Shown here piece by piece: positions 1 to 6,909 of a stretch of DNA of 39,970 nucleotides. The stretch's first letter is position 1. The number at the start of each line of letters is the position of its first letter. The notes beneath the pieces are model-generated. The model had not been told where the DNA came from, made no database searches, and saw only the letters and a list, made by a program, of their open reading frames with translations. The stretch lies in contig CAMYOL010000046.1 in NCBI GenBank assembly GCA_947260005.1, positions 1 through 39,970 on the forward strand, given 5' to 3'. Source of the stretch: an uncultured Ectothiorhodospiraceae bacterium. GTDB lineage: Bacteria > Pseudomonadota > Gammaproteobacteria > UBA6429 > Thiohalophilaceae. The position numbers were made by a program, and so were the translations under genes.

Positions 1-85
1 GTTTGGCAGATCCTCAGGAGGGCGCGTAGTGTAACGATTTGTGTGCTATGTTGCATGCTTTATTTGTTAAAAAGTGAGCAAGATC

Positions 86-538
86 ATGCAAATCTGGGTC
101 GATGCCGACGCCTGCCCCAAAGTCATCAAGGACATCCTGTTTCGGGCTGCAGAACGGGTCAAAATCCAACTTATTTTAGTCGCCAATCAACCCTTGAGCA
201 CGCCCCGCTCTGCTTTTATAAAGTCCATTCGGGTTGAATCAGGCTTCGATGTCGCCGACAACTACATCGTGCAAAACGTCAAACCCGGTGATCTGGTGAT
301 TACCGGAGACATTCCTCTCGCCGCGGAGGTGTTGGAAGCAGAAGGTGAAGCACTGAATCCACGTGGCGAGGCCTATAGTCGTGAAACCATAAAACAAAAA
401 CTCACCATGCGTGACTTTATGGATGAAATGAGAGGCACCGGTATTATGTCAGGCGGACCGCCACCACTCAATCAAACGGATCGACGTGAGTTCGCCAATG
501 CACTGGATCGCTATTTAGCAAACTTTAATTCGCAATAA
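86..538 (+). CDS. yaiI: YaiI/YqxD family protein (UPF0178, DUF188)
   Basis: The product has 150 residues and matches the UPF0178 family from end to end, close to the usual 150-residue length. Visible family signatures are the N-terminal WVDADACP, the central [27 protein letters not shown] and LTMRDFMD. The family has a PIN-like fold with conserved acidic residues, and no reaction has been firmly assigned to it. I chose the ATG at 86 because it gives the family-standard start (M-x-IWVDADAC). A GTG at 74 would add four residues, and neither start has a convincing Shine-Dalgarno sequence. The gene is convergent with the MBL hydrolase, and a bidirectional hairpin terminator separates them. Identification is strong; biological role is unknown. 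Confidence 0.93.
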   Translation: MQIWVDADACPKVIKDILFRAAERVKIQLILVANQPLSTPRSAFIKSIRVESGFDVADNYIVQNVKPGDLVITGDIPLAAEVLEAEGEALNPRGEAYSRETIKQKLTMRDFMDEMRGTGIMSGGPPPLNQTDRREFANALDRYLANFNSQ

Positions 539-585
539 ATTTTCTTAAATAAAAATTCTTAGATAAGCATTCCTAACAAAAAACT

Positions 586-621
586 AAGGCTGGTATTTTT
601 AAATACCAGCCTTATTATTTT
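586..621. terminator. bidirectional intrinsic terminator
   Basis: A perfect 13-bp stem (586-598 pairing with 601-613) closes a two-base loop. It is followed by a T-rich run on the plus strand, and by T-rich sequence on the minus strand as well. It lies between two convergent genes, as expected for a shared terminator. Confidence 0.85.
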
Positions 622-647
622 ATAAAACGCTTGGTGTTAAGTAAGTA

Positions 648-1670
648 TTAGTCATCACCAAGGTTATAAACTTTAAGATCTTTGGCCGCTTTAATTTTTC
701 CTTTGTAATTCGCACGAACGAGTTCTTTAACTTCTTTTAATCTTGGTTCAGTCACCGGAGTGATGTGGGACAAAATTAATTTCTTAACATTGGCTGCCGA
801 TGCCACCTCGCCCATACGAGTAGGTGATGTATGTAAGGCATGGAAAACCGGATTAGGTGGCAAGACATCGGTGATCGCAGTGTCATAAATTAACAAGTCC
901 GCATCCTCTGCGATGGTGATCATGTTAGGTCCCGTTGACTTGGTATCACCACTGTAAGCAATACGATAACCTTTATAACTCACCCGAAAGGCCACCGCTG
1001 GTACCGGACCATGATCAACCGCAATAGCTTCGATCACCACACCATCGTCAGTGGTGAGCACTTCTTCAATAGTAGCACCTGCGACGATTGAATTCAGATC
1101 ATGCGGCTCATAAGCAAACGCGCTCTGGCCGCCACTAATTGCACCGGCAAAGATATTTAAATAACGCTCCACCCCATCGGGCATGGCATAGTGATCATGA
1201 GCATAAGTACTGGTGGCCGGATATTGAGTCACCTCAGTGCCTGGAAAAGTAGCCCCATTCGCCGCCGGTCCATATACATGTATCGGATTTTGTCGAGACG
1301 TACCGGCCAGGTTGTTATGAAAATAAACCGTTTTGATCACCGCTGATAAATCACCAGTGTGATCAATGTGTAAGTGACTTAACAACACCGTGTCAAGCGC
1401 ATGCAAATTAACACCACTTTTAGCCACGCGCTGATAAGTACCCCCGCCGACATCCATCAAAATACGCGGCTCACCTTCAACAAAGATTAAATAACCTGCA
1501 CTGGCACGACCACTCGGGGTTGCAACCGGACCACCTGAGCCCAGCACCATCACCGATAACGGTCCTTCTACCTTATCAATGGCTAACTTTTTATCTGCCC
1601 AACTACTAGCGGCAAACAACACACTAAACAAGGCGATGAATAAAACTTGAATCCCTTTTTTGTATTTCAT
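648..1670 (-). CDS. secreted MBL-fold metallohydrolase
   Basis: The 340-residue protein starts with a signal peptide (basic MKYKK, hydrophobic core to about residue 20, probable cleavage after SSWA). A metallo-beta-lactamase fold follows. The metal-binding HLHIDH motif is at residues 99-104, a later AVDHGP and SGDT block supplies further ligands, and LILSHITP near the C-terminus carries the last conserved histidine. Its overall pattern (GSGGP near the start, then the HxHxDH motif) resembles RNase Z/arylsulfatase-like members of the superfamily. Export makes a tRNA-processing role unlikely, so a periplasmic ester or phosphodiester hydrolase is more plausible. The ATG has a GGAGGA ribosome site five bases upstream. 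Substrate is not deducible. Confidence 0.88.
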   Translation of the reverse strand: MKYKKGIQVLFIALFSVLFAASSWADKKLAIDKVEGPLSVMVLGSGGPVATPSGRASAGYLIFVEGEPRILMDVGGGTYQRVAKSGVNLHALDTVLLSHLHIDHTGDLSAVIKTVYFHNNLAGTSRQNPIHVYGPAANGATFPGTEVTQYPATSTYAHDHYAMPDGVERYLNIFAGAISGGQSAFAYEPHDLNSIVAGATIEEVLTTDDGVVIEAIAVDHGPVPAVAFRVSYKGYRIAYSGDTKSTGPNMITIAEDADLLIYDTAITDVLPPNPVFHALHTSPTRMGEVASAANVKKLILSHITPVTEPRLKEVKELVRANYKGKIKAAKDLKVYNLGDD

Positions 1671-1933
1671 TGTTCCTCCAATTATATTATGGTTACTTGC
1701 TTATCGTATCGCGACGAAAGCGAAAGAATAAGCCAAGCGTGTTACTGGATCATTATAATAGTATTTCGAGTCATGAACTATAATAGGAATGTCGAAAAGG
1801 CTATGTGCCTATACTCACATACGTGCTGTGTGATTTTTATTCAGTTCACCGTCATACCCGTGGGGGCACATTTCCCGCGAAGGCGGGAATCCATTAAAAT
1901 AAATTATAATTTCAAATTAGATAAAATAAACAC
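1671..1933. other. intergenic region with one repeat copy
   Basis: Divergent intergenic space between the MBL hydrolase and the M23 peptidase. An open frame across part of it has no ribosome site or recognisable product. The only structure seen is the GTCAT-type repeat at 1851-1894. Confidence 0.5.
1851..1894. repeat. dispersed GTCATACCCG-type palindromic repeat, copy 1 (short)
   Basis: It begins GTCATACCCG and ends GGCGGGAATCCATT, and contains a small inverted repeat (CCCGC at 1874-1878, GCGGG at 1883-1887). The same words recur in longer copies near 10.7, 10.9, 31.8 and 39.5 kb, in intergenic DNA only. Probably a REP/MITE-like family. Confidence 0.65.
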
Positions 1934-2464
1934 GTGAGCAAAATAACAAAAAACAAACTCTACCTGTCACTTTTAATCGTCACTGTTATTCTGTTAACCG
2001 GATTCATCTTACCGGAAAATCTAACAATCCCGGTCGAACAAGCCACAAAACAAGACTGGAATCACCAAACCTTCTGGCATGAACCCTGGGGATCATCGAA
2101 AGTACATAAGGGCATAGACATCTTCGCACCAACTGGTCGCAAGGTCATTGCTGCCACCTATGGTATTGTGATCTACAAAGCCAACTTAAAATTAGGCGGT
2201 AATGTCATTGCCGTGTTGGGACCAAAATGGCACATCCATTATTACGCGCACCTTGATCAAGTAAACGTTGGTATTGGCTCACTTTTAAATAGAGGAGAAA
2301 CCATTGGCACCGTCGGCATTACTGGAAACGCAAAAGGCAAACCGCCGCATTTGCATTACTCACTGATCACAATGATACCATATCTATTTCGTTGGGACAG
2401 CTCAACACAGGGTTGGTTAAAGATGTTTTTTCTAAATCCCAGTGAGCGTTTACTGGCAGAATAA
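1934..2464 (+). CDS. M23 family metallopeptidase (LytM-type)
   Basis: The 176-residue protein has a single N-terminal membrane segment or signal anchor (about residues 9-26) and then a compact M23 domain. The zinc ligands are visible as HKGIDIF (H and D), and the HxH of PHLHYS; HYYAHL supplies the other conserved histidine. The fold is that of peptidoglycan endopeptidases, so the predicted role is cleavage of cell-wall cross-links at the outer face of the inner membrane. It lacks the coiled coil of EnvC or the LysM of NlpD. The start is a GTG without a clear Shine-Dalgarno sequence, so the exact N-terminus is uncertain. It lies directly upstream of the cassette array and reads in the same direction, so membership of the first, incompletely bounded cassette cannot be excluded. 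Confidence 0.85.
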   Translation: MSKITKNKLYLSLLIVTVILLTGFILPENLTIPVEQATKQDWNHQTFWHEPWGSSKVHKGIDIFAPTGRKVIAATYGIVIYKANLKLGGNVIAVLGPKWHIHYYAHLDQVNVGIGSLLNRGETIGTVGITGNAKGKPPHLHYSLITMIPYLFRWDSSTQGWLKMFFLNPSERLLAE

Positions 2465-2954
2465 GCACGCTGCTTAGTACGGATGGTTATGAAGCCTATC
2501 CATATAAATCGCATTATTTTTAACTTTGACAAAGTTAACCCAGAATTAAGCAATCTAATCACGCCACGTAATACTACTCACCCTGGGGAAATTTGTATAA
2601 GATATGAACAGCGTCCGTCATTGTTGGCTATATCCGGTGTTATAGCGCATGCCGTATATGTAGGCTTAAAGGGTACAATTACCGCTAGCGTGCTATATAA
2701 CTGTTAGAGCCATTAAAAGAAAAATTATTATTCATCGAAAACTAAAAATAACAAAGATGAAACAAAATTAAAATCATGTGGGTTTCAAGAAAACCCTCAT
2801 GTGCTGACAATCCATCGGCTTCGTAAAAAAGTGACAAAAAATATTGGTGGGGGTGTCGTGACCACACGGCCTGTTATTTTTAACACACCTTCGGCCAAGG
2901 GCGGTAGCGTGCCAACAGTGCGTTGCCTTTTGCGGGTCCCAGTGTAAGCTTGGG
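2465..2954. other. gene-poor stretch before the first attC
   Basis: About 490 bases with no convincing gene. A 74-codon frame at 2483-2707 begins with ATG but lacks a ribosome site and a recognisable domain. A hairpin at 2775-2801 is the only strong local structure. The stretch from about 2800 reads directly into the first attC, so it is probably the 3' part of a decayed or non-coding cassette. Confidence 0.45.
2775..2801. other. hairpin
   Basis: An 11-bp stem with one mismatch (2775-2785 with 2791-2801) around a five-base loop. On the minus strand it is followed by AT-rich sequence, so it might terminate leftward transcription. On the plus strand no T-run follows. Confidence 0.4.
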
Positions 2955-3031
2955 CTCTAACAAGCCGTTCGTTTTGACCGCTTACCCTCACTTCGTTTCG
3001 GGCAAAGCGGCAAACAACTATAACGTTATAA
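2955..3031 (+). other. attC recombination site 1
   Basis: Left core CTCTAAC (2955-2961) and right core GTTATAA (3025-3031). Internal dyads pair CCGCTT with AAGCGG and an outer GTT/AAC arm. The core is degenerate but the architecture matches the other sites. It closes a cassette whose left edge is not identifiable. Confidence 0.7.
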
Positions 3032-3044
3032 GGCTTTGTGAAAA

Positions 3045-3353
3045 ATGAAGTATAACTCCAGGACAGAGAGAGATAATGAGAAACATTCTGAGTTTAAAAA
3101 CTGGCTTATCAAAGAGACTGTATCTGGGTTAAAAAACTCTAGAGGTAAGCCAGAAGAAATAAAGTCATGCATATTTTTATTCCTTAATAGAGCTTATGAA
3201 GCACATTTAGACCCAGATGAAATAGTTAATATGCTGGGTACAGAAAAACCAAACATTATGGATTTAGCTGAATATAAGGGGGCGGATGAAGAAGCAGTTT
3301 TATCATCGTACGAGCTTCTGGATCCTACTATTAGTCAAACATATGGATACTAA
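3045..3353 (+). CDS. cassette-encoded hypothetical protein
   Basis: The 102-residue protein is hydrophilic and probably soluble, and I recognise no domain. It contains an acidic/charged N-terminal helix-rich half and a short C-terminal tail ending in YGY. The start lies 13 bases after attC1, with no evident Shine-Dalgarno sequence. The stop codon lies just before the left core of attC2, so the gene fills its cassette. Placement between two attC sites is the main evidence that it is real. Function is unknown. Confidence 0.72.
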   Translation: MKYNSRTERDNEKHSEFKNWLIKETVSGLKNSRGKPEEIKSCIFLFLNRAYEAHLDPDEIVNMLGTEKPNIMDLAEYKGADEEAVLSSYELLDPTISQTYGY

Positions 3354-3356
3354 ACC

Positions 3357-3446
3357 TTATAACAAGACAGTCAACAACGCCGGGCAAGCCCGGCTCGGAC
3401 CCTCAAAAGCGTTGCTTTTTCGGGCCGGTTACTTTTAACGTTAGCG
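3357..3446 (+). other. attC recombination site 2
   Basis: Left core TTATAAC (3357-3363) and right core GTTAGCG (3440-3446). It contains the nested inverted repeat CGGGC/GCCCG and a central loop. The left half is nearly identical to that of site 3, which indicates a common cassette pool. Confidence 0.85.
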
Positions 3447-3462
3447 CACAAAGGTTAATACT

Positions 3463-3849
3463 ATGGAAGCAAATATACTGAAAGAGCTTGAAGCCATATA
3501 TAGAATATTGTTTGTTATAATGTGCGCAGTTTTATTTTGGGCAATTATTAAGGGTTTGACTTGGATACAGAATTTAGTAGAAGGATTTAAAAAGGCATGG
3601 GATGCATGGTTCGATAATTCGATGTGTAAATATCTTGACTTGGGCGAATACAACAAAATTATTGATGAATGCAAAGAGAAATTAAAAAAATATCCAAACC
3701 ATTCAAGTGCAATATGGTTTTTGGCAAAAGCGTATTACTACAAAGAGGAAAACGAACTATCGAAAAAATATTTTGAAAAGGCGATCTATTTAGCGCCTAG
3801 CTGGGAAGAGGACGCAAAAGAATATTTGGGGAAATTGAATGAGCGCTAA
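3463..3849 (+). CDS. cassette-encoded membrane-anchored TPR-like protein
   Basis: The 128-residue protein has one predicted membrane helix near residues 12-32 and then a basic/amphipathic linker. From about residue 56 to 118 there are helical repeats of tetratricopeptide type: YLDLGEYNKIIDEC, then AIWFLAKAYYYKEE and YFEKAIYLAP, the last two resembling the TPR consensus (A at 8, Y at 11, A at 20, P at 32). TPR proteins mediate protein contacts, so a membrane-tethered adaptor is a reasonable inference. The TAA stop overlaps the left core of attC3. An AAGG-like ribosome site precedes the ATG. No catalytic motif is visible. Confidence 0.78.
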   Translation: MEANILKELEAIYRILFVIMCAVLFWAIIKGLTWIQNLVEGFKKAWDAWFDNSMCKYLDLGEYNKIIDECKEKLKKYPNHSSAIWFLAKAYYYKEENELSKKYFEKAIYLAPSWEEDAKEYLGKLNER

Positions 3850-3934
3850 CAAGGCATTCAACCACGCCGGGCTTGCCCGGCTCGGACCCTCAACCGCTTC
3901 GCGGTTTCGGGCCCGGTTAATTTAATCGTTATAA
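3844..3934 (+). other. attC recombination site 3
   Basis: Left core CGCTAAC (3844-3850, overlapping the preceding stop codon) and right core GTTATAA (3928-3934). Internal arms GCCGGGC/GCCCGG and CCGC/GCGG give a strong folded structure. Very similar to site 2 in the left half. Confidence 0.87.
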
Positions 3935-3956
3935 GTATTAGATGAAAGGAATTAAA

Positions 3957-4316
3957 ATGAAATGCTATAAACACAATGAAATTGATTCTGTAGGCATATG
4001 CAAAGCATGTAATAAAGCAGTATGTCCTACTTGCGCCACTGATACAGGACGAGGATTGGTTTGTTCAGATGAATGCGCAAATGAAGTTAATGATCTATAT
4101 GAAATAGCAGGCAGATTTAAAAGCATGTACGGTGTAGGGAGTAATTCAAGCCCATTATCAAACACAGTTATAATATTTTCTTTATTTGGAATACTGTTTA
4201 CTGTTTGGGGTGTATACAATTCCACCAAGAGAATTGACATAGATGTATTTCCACTCCTTATGGGTGTAGGTTTCTTTGGTATAGCCTTATTAAGTTACAT
4301 CAGAAATCGAAAGTAG
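3957..4316 (+). CDS. cassette-encoded B-box-type zinc-binding membrane protein
   Basis: The 119-residue protein opens with a cysteine/histidine cluster (CYKHNE, then ICKACNKAVCPTC, then a further VCSDEC). This spacing matches the short bacterial B-box-like zinc-binding domain. Two hydrophobic segments follow at about residues 69-87 and 95-110, so the protein is membrane bound with a cytosolic zinc head. I start it at the ATG at 3957 because AAAGGA lies seven bases upstream; a further ATG at 3942 is in frame but has no ribosome site and would put the AAAGGA inside the gene. A role in protein contacts is likely; no enzymatic activity is visible. Confidence 0.82.
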   Translation: MKCYKHNEIDSVGICKACNKAVCPTCATDTGRGLVCSDECANEVNDLYEIAGRFKSMYGVGSNSSPLSNTVIIFSLFGILFTVWGVYNSTKRIDIDVFPLLMGVGFFGIALLSYIRNRK

Positions 4317-4334
4317 AAAATAAATGTTAAATTC

Positions 4335-4433
4335 TTATAACAAGACATTTAAAATCGCCATGCAAGGCATGGCTCGGACAATTAACCGCTCGCTTTGCTC
4401 ACGGCTAATTGCCGTTTAATTCTAACGTTATAC
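4335..4433 (+). other. attC recombination site 4
   Basis: Left core TTATAAC (4335-4341) and right core GTTATAC (4427-4433). The interior has the arms GCCATGC/GCATGGC and an AATTA-containing dyad. The next start codon is only five bases downstream. Confidence 0.85.
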
Positions 4434-4437
4434 GTAA

Positions 4438-4680
4438 ATGAAAAATGATCCAAACAAAGAATGGGCTGATTTAGGCCACCTAGTTGTTAAAGCTAAAACA
4501 GAGCAGCTAAAAAAACAAAACTGTCCGTATTGTGGAAATGGGCTTCATTTTACATACGTGCCTGGGGATAAAGCAGCTATTAAAATTGAATGTAAAAAAT
4601 GTATAAATAGAATGTGGCTAGATGGAGTATCTAATTTACCGCCTTGGGCAAATGAAGCGGGGAATACCATACAATCATGA
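4438..4680 (+). CDS. cassette-encoded zinc-ribbon protein
   Basis: The 80-residue soluble protein carries a clear zinc ribbon made of CPYC (about residues 29-32) and CKKC (about residues 52-55), flanked by short beta-strand-like segments. The C-terminus has tryptophans and a proline-rich LPPWANEAG. I recognise no specific family. The ATG lies five bases after attC4, and the stop lies seven bases before attC5, so the ORF occupies nearly the whole cassette. A nucleic-acid or protein binding role is possible from the ribbon alone. Confidence 0.75.
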   Translation: MKNDPNKEWADLGHLVVKAKTEQLKKQNCPYCGNGLHFTYVPGDKAAIKIECKKCINRMWLDGVSNLPPWANEAGNTIQS

Positions 4681-4687
4681 AGTTTAC

Positions 4688-4780
4688 GTATAACAAGCGG
4701 GTCAAATTCGCTCCCTACGGTCGCTGGGACCGCCCAACCGCTTCGCGGTTTGGGGCGGCCATTTACCCAAATCGTTAGGC
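4688..4780 (+). other. attC recombination site 5
   Basis: Left core GTATAAC (4688-4694) and a consensus right core GTTAGGC (4774-4780). The internal dyads include GGGTCAAATT with a right-side AAT-GGGT-type arm and CCGCTTCGCGG near the centre. It has one of the two best cores of the array. Confidence 0.88.
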
Positions 4781-4797
4781 TTGAAAAGAGAGATAAA

Positions 4798-5439
4798 ATG
4801 GATATAGAGGATTTTGTATGGCTTGCATCATATCCACGCAGTGGAAATACCTACTTGCGAACTATTTTAAGGCATGCATTTGGACTCCGTTCAGCGAGTA
4901 TTTATCCGAATGATCTTGGAGGCAATAAGGAACTTGAAGAATATATCGGCCACATCGAACACAACCCAAGGCTGCAAGAACAACTACAAGAAACAGGCAT
5001 CCCATTGATAAAAACTCATGAACTTGCAAATGATACTAGACCAGCCATTTACGTTATTAGAGACGGAAGAGCTGCATGTGTTAGTTTATGGGAATTCTAC
5101 AATCGAACAATACCGATGGAAGCGGTAATTGAAGGCCGACATCGATTTGGTACATGGGCAGATCATGTTAAGTCATGGGATCCATGGGCGCGTCCAAATA
5201 CATTGCTATTGAAATACGAGCAACTGAGAGATGATTTACCAATCGCATTGAATGCCATCGGTGAGTTTTTAAAAATGGAAATTAGAGCCACAGATATCCC
5301 AGACAGAAATACCATAGCTAGTGCAGATGGTAAATGGGTGAGAAAAAAAACAAACTGGAGGGCAGAACTTAAAGGGGCTAATTTGAAACGGTTTGTCAAA
5401 ATAAATAAGGATATTCTCAAACAAACTGGGTATCTATAG
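4798..5439 (+). CDS. cassette-encoded sulfotransferase domain protein
   Basis: The 213-residue protein has the signature of cytosolic-type sulfotransferases. The 5'-phosphosulfate loop YPRSGNTYLR is at residues 12-21, the catalytic histidine is in KTH at 72-74, and the 3'-phosphate binding block VIRDGRAACVS is at 86-96. A C-terminal RKKTNWR matches the RKGxxGDW region. The enzyme should transfer sulfate from PAPS to an alcohol or amine of a small molecule or glycan; the acceptor is unknown. It is short for the family but complete in all motifs. An earlier TTG at 4750 lies inside attC5, so I use the ATG at 4798, preceded by GAGAGA. As a cassette gene it may move between hosts. Confidence 0.87.
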   Translation: MDIEDFVWLASYPRSGNTYLRTILRHAFGLRSASIYPNDLGGNKELEEYIGHIEHNPRLQEQLQETGIPLIKTHELANDTRPAIYVIRDGRAACVSLWEFYNRTIPMEAVIEGRHRFGTWADHVKSWDPWARPNTLLLKYEQLRDDLPIALNAIGEFLKMEIRATDIPDRNTIASADGKWVRKKTNWRAELKGANLKRFVKINKDILKQTGYL

Positions 5440-5455
5440 ATATCCAAGCTGGTTA

Positions 5456-5525
5456 GCCTAACAAACGCATCAACTCGGAAACTTTACTACGCTTCGTAAA
5501 GTTCCGGTTATGCGAGGCGTTAGCG
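5456..5525 (+). other. attC recombination site 6
   Basis: Perfect left core GCCTAAC (5456-5462) and right core GTTAGCG (5519-5525), only 70 bases long. The internal dyad is CAACTCGGAAACTTTAC paired with GTAAAGTTCCG. This short form contrasts with the 90-base sites 2-5. Confidence 0.88.
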
Positions 5526-5559
5526 CCCCAAAAAATGGATGCGAAATTGAAGAAATAAA

Positions 5560-5751
5560 ATGAAGCTAGGAATCTCAGTACGAATAATTCTGATTATATT
5601 AATTCTTATTGCTGGCGGATTTATATATGGCTTTGCAGGGAAAGAGAATGATTGGGGTACTTTTCAAGTTATGGGAGTAATTTTAGTAGCTCTTTTCTTT
5701 CCTTGGAAATGGTTTCTTATTGGTTCTAAAAAGCGAAATAAGGAAGAATGA
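5560..5751 (+). CDS. cassette-encoded small two-helix membrane protein
   Basis: The 63-residue protein has two hydrophobic segments, about residues 6-24 and 36-54, and a basic C-terminal tail ending in SKKRNKEE. Both ends are therefore probably cytosolic, as a helical hairpin. No family is recognised. The gene lies between attC6 and attC7 and reads with the array. An 87-base tail separates its stop from attC7. Its reality rests on position and on a plausible membrane topology. Confidence 0.65.
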   Translation: MKLGISVRIILIILILIAGGFIYGFAGKENDWGTFQVMGVILVALFFPWKWFLIGSKKRNKEE

Positions 5752-5838
5752 AGATGGGCTCATTTTTTTTAAAGTTAATGTGAATGTATAAATAATGAAA
5801 ACTAACAAAGAAAAATTCTGTTTCAATATTATTGCCAG

Positions 5839-5917
5839 TGCTAACAAGACGCTCCAAACTGATGGCATACCGAGGATTTCGCCGTGCTAGAGCCGCCCAT
5901 GAGCATAGTCGTTAACA
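5839..5917 (+). other. attC-like site 7 (degenerate, array end)
   Basis: Left core TGCTAAC (5839-5845) and right core GTTAACA (5911-5917). The arms pair imperfectly (AAGACGCTC with GAGCATAGTC). It is weaker than sites 2-6, as expected for the terminal, oldest site of an array. No attC follows the next gene. Confidence 0.6.
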
Positions 5918-5943
5918 CCCTAAAATAGGTAATCAACTAAATT

Positions 5944-6834
5944 ATGACTACAAAAAATGAAAAAACCGTCTCCCTGGTATTAGGCAGTGGTGGTGCCCGT
6001 GGTTTAGCACACATCGGGGTCATTCATTGGCTTGAGGAAAATGGCTATAAAATAGAATCCATCTCGGGTTGTTCGATGGGTGCCCTGATCGGTGGTATTT
6101 ACGCAGCTGGAAAATTAGATGATTTTGAAAGCTGGGTAAGTGCGATAACAAAAGTGGATATTGTCACCTTGCTAGATTTGTCCTGGAAAAAAAGCGGGCT
6201 GGTTAAAGGCGATAAAATTATCAATACCCTGACTGAGCTTGTCGGTGATGTCGTTATTGAGGATTTGCCAATTGTTTTTACCGCGGTGGCCGCTGATATC
6301 TTAAACGAAAAAGAAGTCTGGATGAATTCCGGACGGCTGTTTGATGCCATCCGGGCATCTATTTCGTTACCGCTCTTTTTTACCCCGTTTCGATATAATG
6401 ATGTCGAATTAATTGATGGCGGTGTATTAAATCCGGTACCGATTGCACCGACCTTTAGTGATGTAACAGATTTGACCATCGCCGTTAATCTTGGCGGAAA
6501 GGTGGATGCGAATGACGATGTCACGGTCGATACAGCTCCAACAACTGAAAACAACTCTACTTTTAGCAATAAGATTGCCGGTTTCGTTGACAGTTTTAAA
6601 GACGCGACCGTAGGCCAGATCAGTCATGACTGGGGCGCTTACGACATTGCTAACCAGGCCTTTGATGCGATGCAGAGCACGATCGCAAGACAGAAACTCG
6701 CGGCTTACCCTGCTGATCATTTTATAGAAATTGCCCGCAACGCATGTGGGACATTAGAGTTTGATCGTGCTTCTGAAATGATAGAACTTGGCTACAATAA
6801 GGCCGAACAAAGTCTTGGTCAGGCATCTCTTTAA
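5944..6834 (+). CDS. patatin-like phospholipase (RssA/YlbK type)
   Basis: The 296-residue protein has the full patatin catalytic set. The oxyanion-hole glycine loop GSGGARG is at 14-20, the nucleophile serine is S44 in GCSMG, and the catalytic aspartate is D158 in DGG. It belongs to the bacterial RssA-like group of lipid acyl hydrolases and is likely cytosolic or peripherally attached to membrane. The ATG begins 26 bases after attC7, but no attC follows the gene, so it is most likely the chromosomal flank of the cassette array rather than a cassette. It is convergent with the alpha/beta hydrolase. No signal peptide is visible. Confidence 0.88.
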   Translation: MTTKNEKTVSLVLGSGGARGLAHIGVIHWLEENGYKIESISGCSMGALIGGIYAAGKLDDFESWVSAITKVDIVTLLDLSWKKSGLVKGDKIINTLTELVGDVVIEDLPIVFTAVAADILNEKEVWMNSGRLFDAIRASISLPLFFTPFRYNDVELIDGGVLNPVPIAPTFSDVTDLTIAVNLGGKVDANDDVTVDTAPTTENNSTFSNKIAGFVDSFKDATVGQISHDWGAYDIANQAFDAMQSTIARQKLAAYPADHFIEIARNACGTLEFDRASEMIELGYNKAEQSLGQASL

Positions 6835-6909
6835 AATAAAACGAGGGACTGCTTTCAAATATGACCTTTCCCTCAGTGAGAAGGCGTTTCAGTTTTGTGG
6901 GTAAACATC

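Larger units (their letters stand above)
2955..5917 (+). mobile_element. integron gene-cassette array without visible integrase (CALIN type)
   Basis: Seven attC-like sites lie at 2955-3031, 3357-3446, 3844-3934, 4335-4433, 4688-4780, 5456-5525 and 5839-5917. Each starts with a YYAAC-type core followed by AA(G/A) and ends with a GTTRnnn core, with an imperfect dyad between. Exactly one plus-strand ORF sits between each neighbouring pair, and several stop codons fall within a few bases of the next site. This is the classic structure of integron cassettes. No tyrosine integrase or attI is present in this window. An integrase could lie elsewhere in the genome, or the array may be an orphan. The flanking genes at 1934 and 5944 look chromosomal. 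Confidence 0.88.

Noticed and set aside
1647-1937. Open frame on the plus strand across the intergenic gap
   Set aside because: No ribosome site, no recognisable domain, covers the repeat at 1851-1894, and overlaps the start of the MBL gene.
2483-2707. 74-codon frame before attC1
   Set aside because: ATG present but no Shine-Dalgarno or family signature; kept only as part of the gene-poor region.
5944-6834. Patatin gene as a seventh cassette
   Set aside because: It begins just after attC7 but no attC-like site follows its stop, so it is better read as the chromosomal flank.
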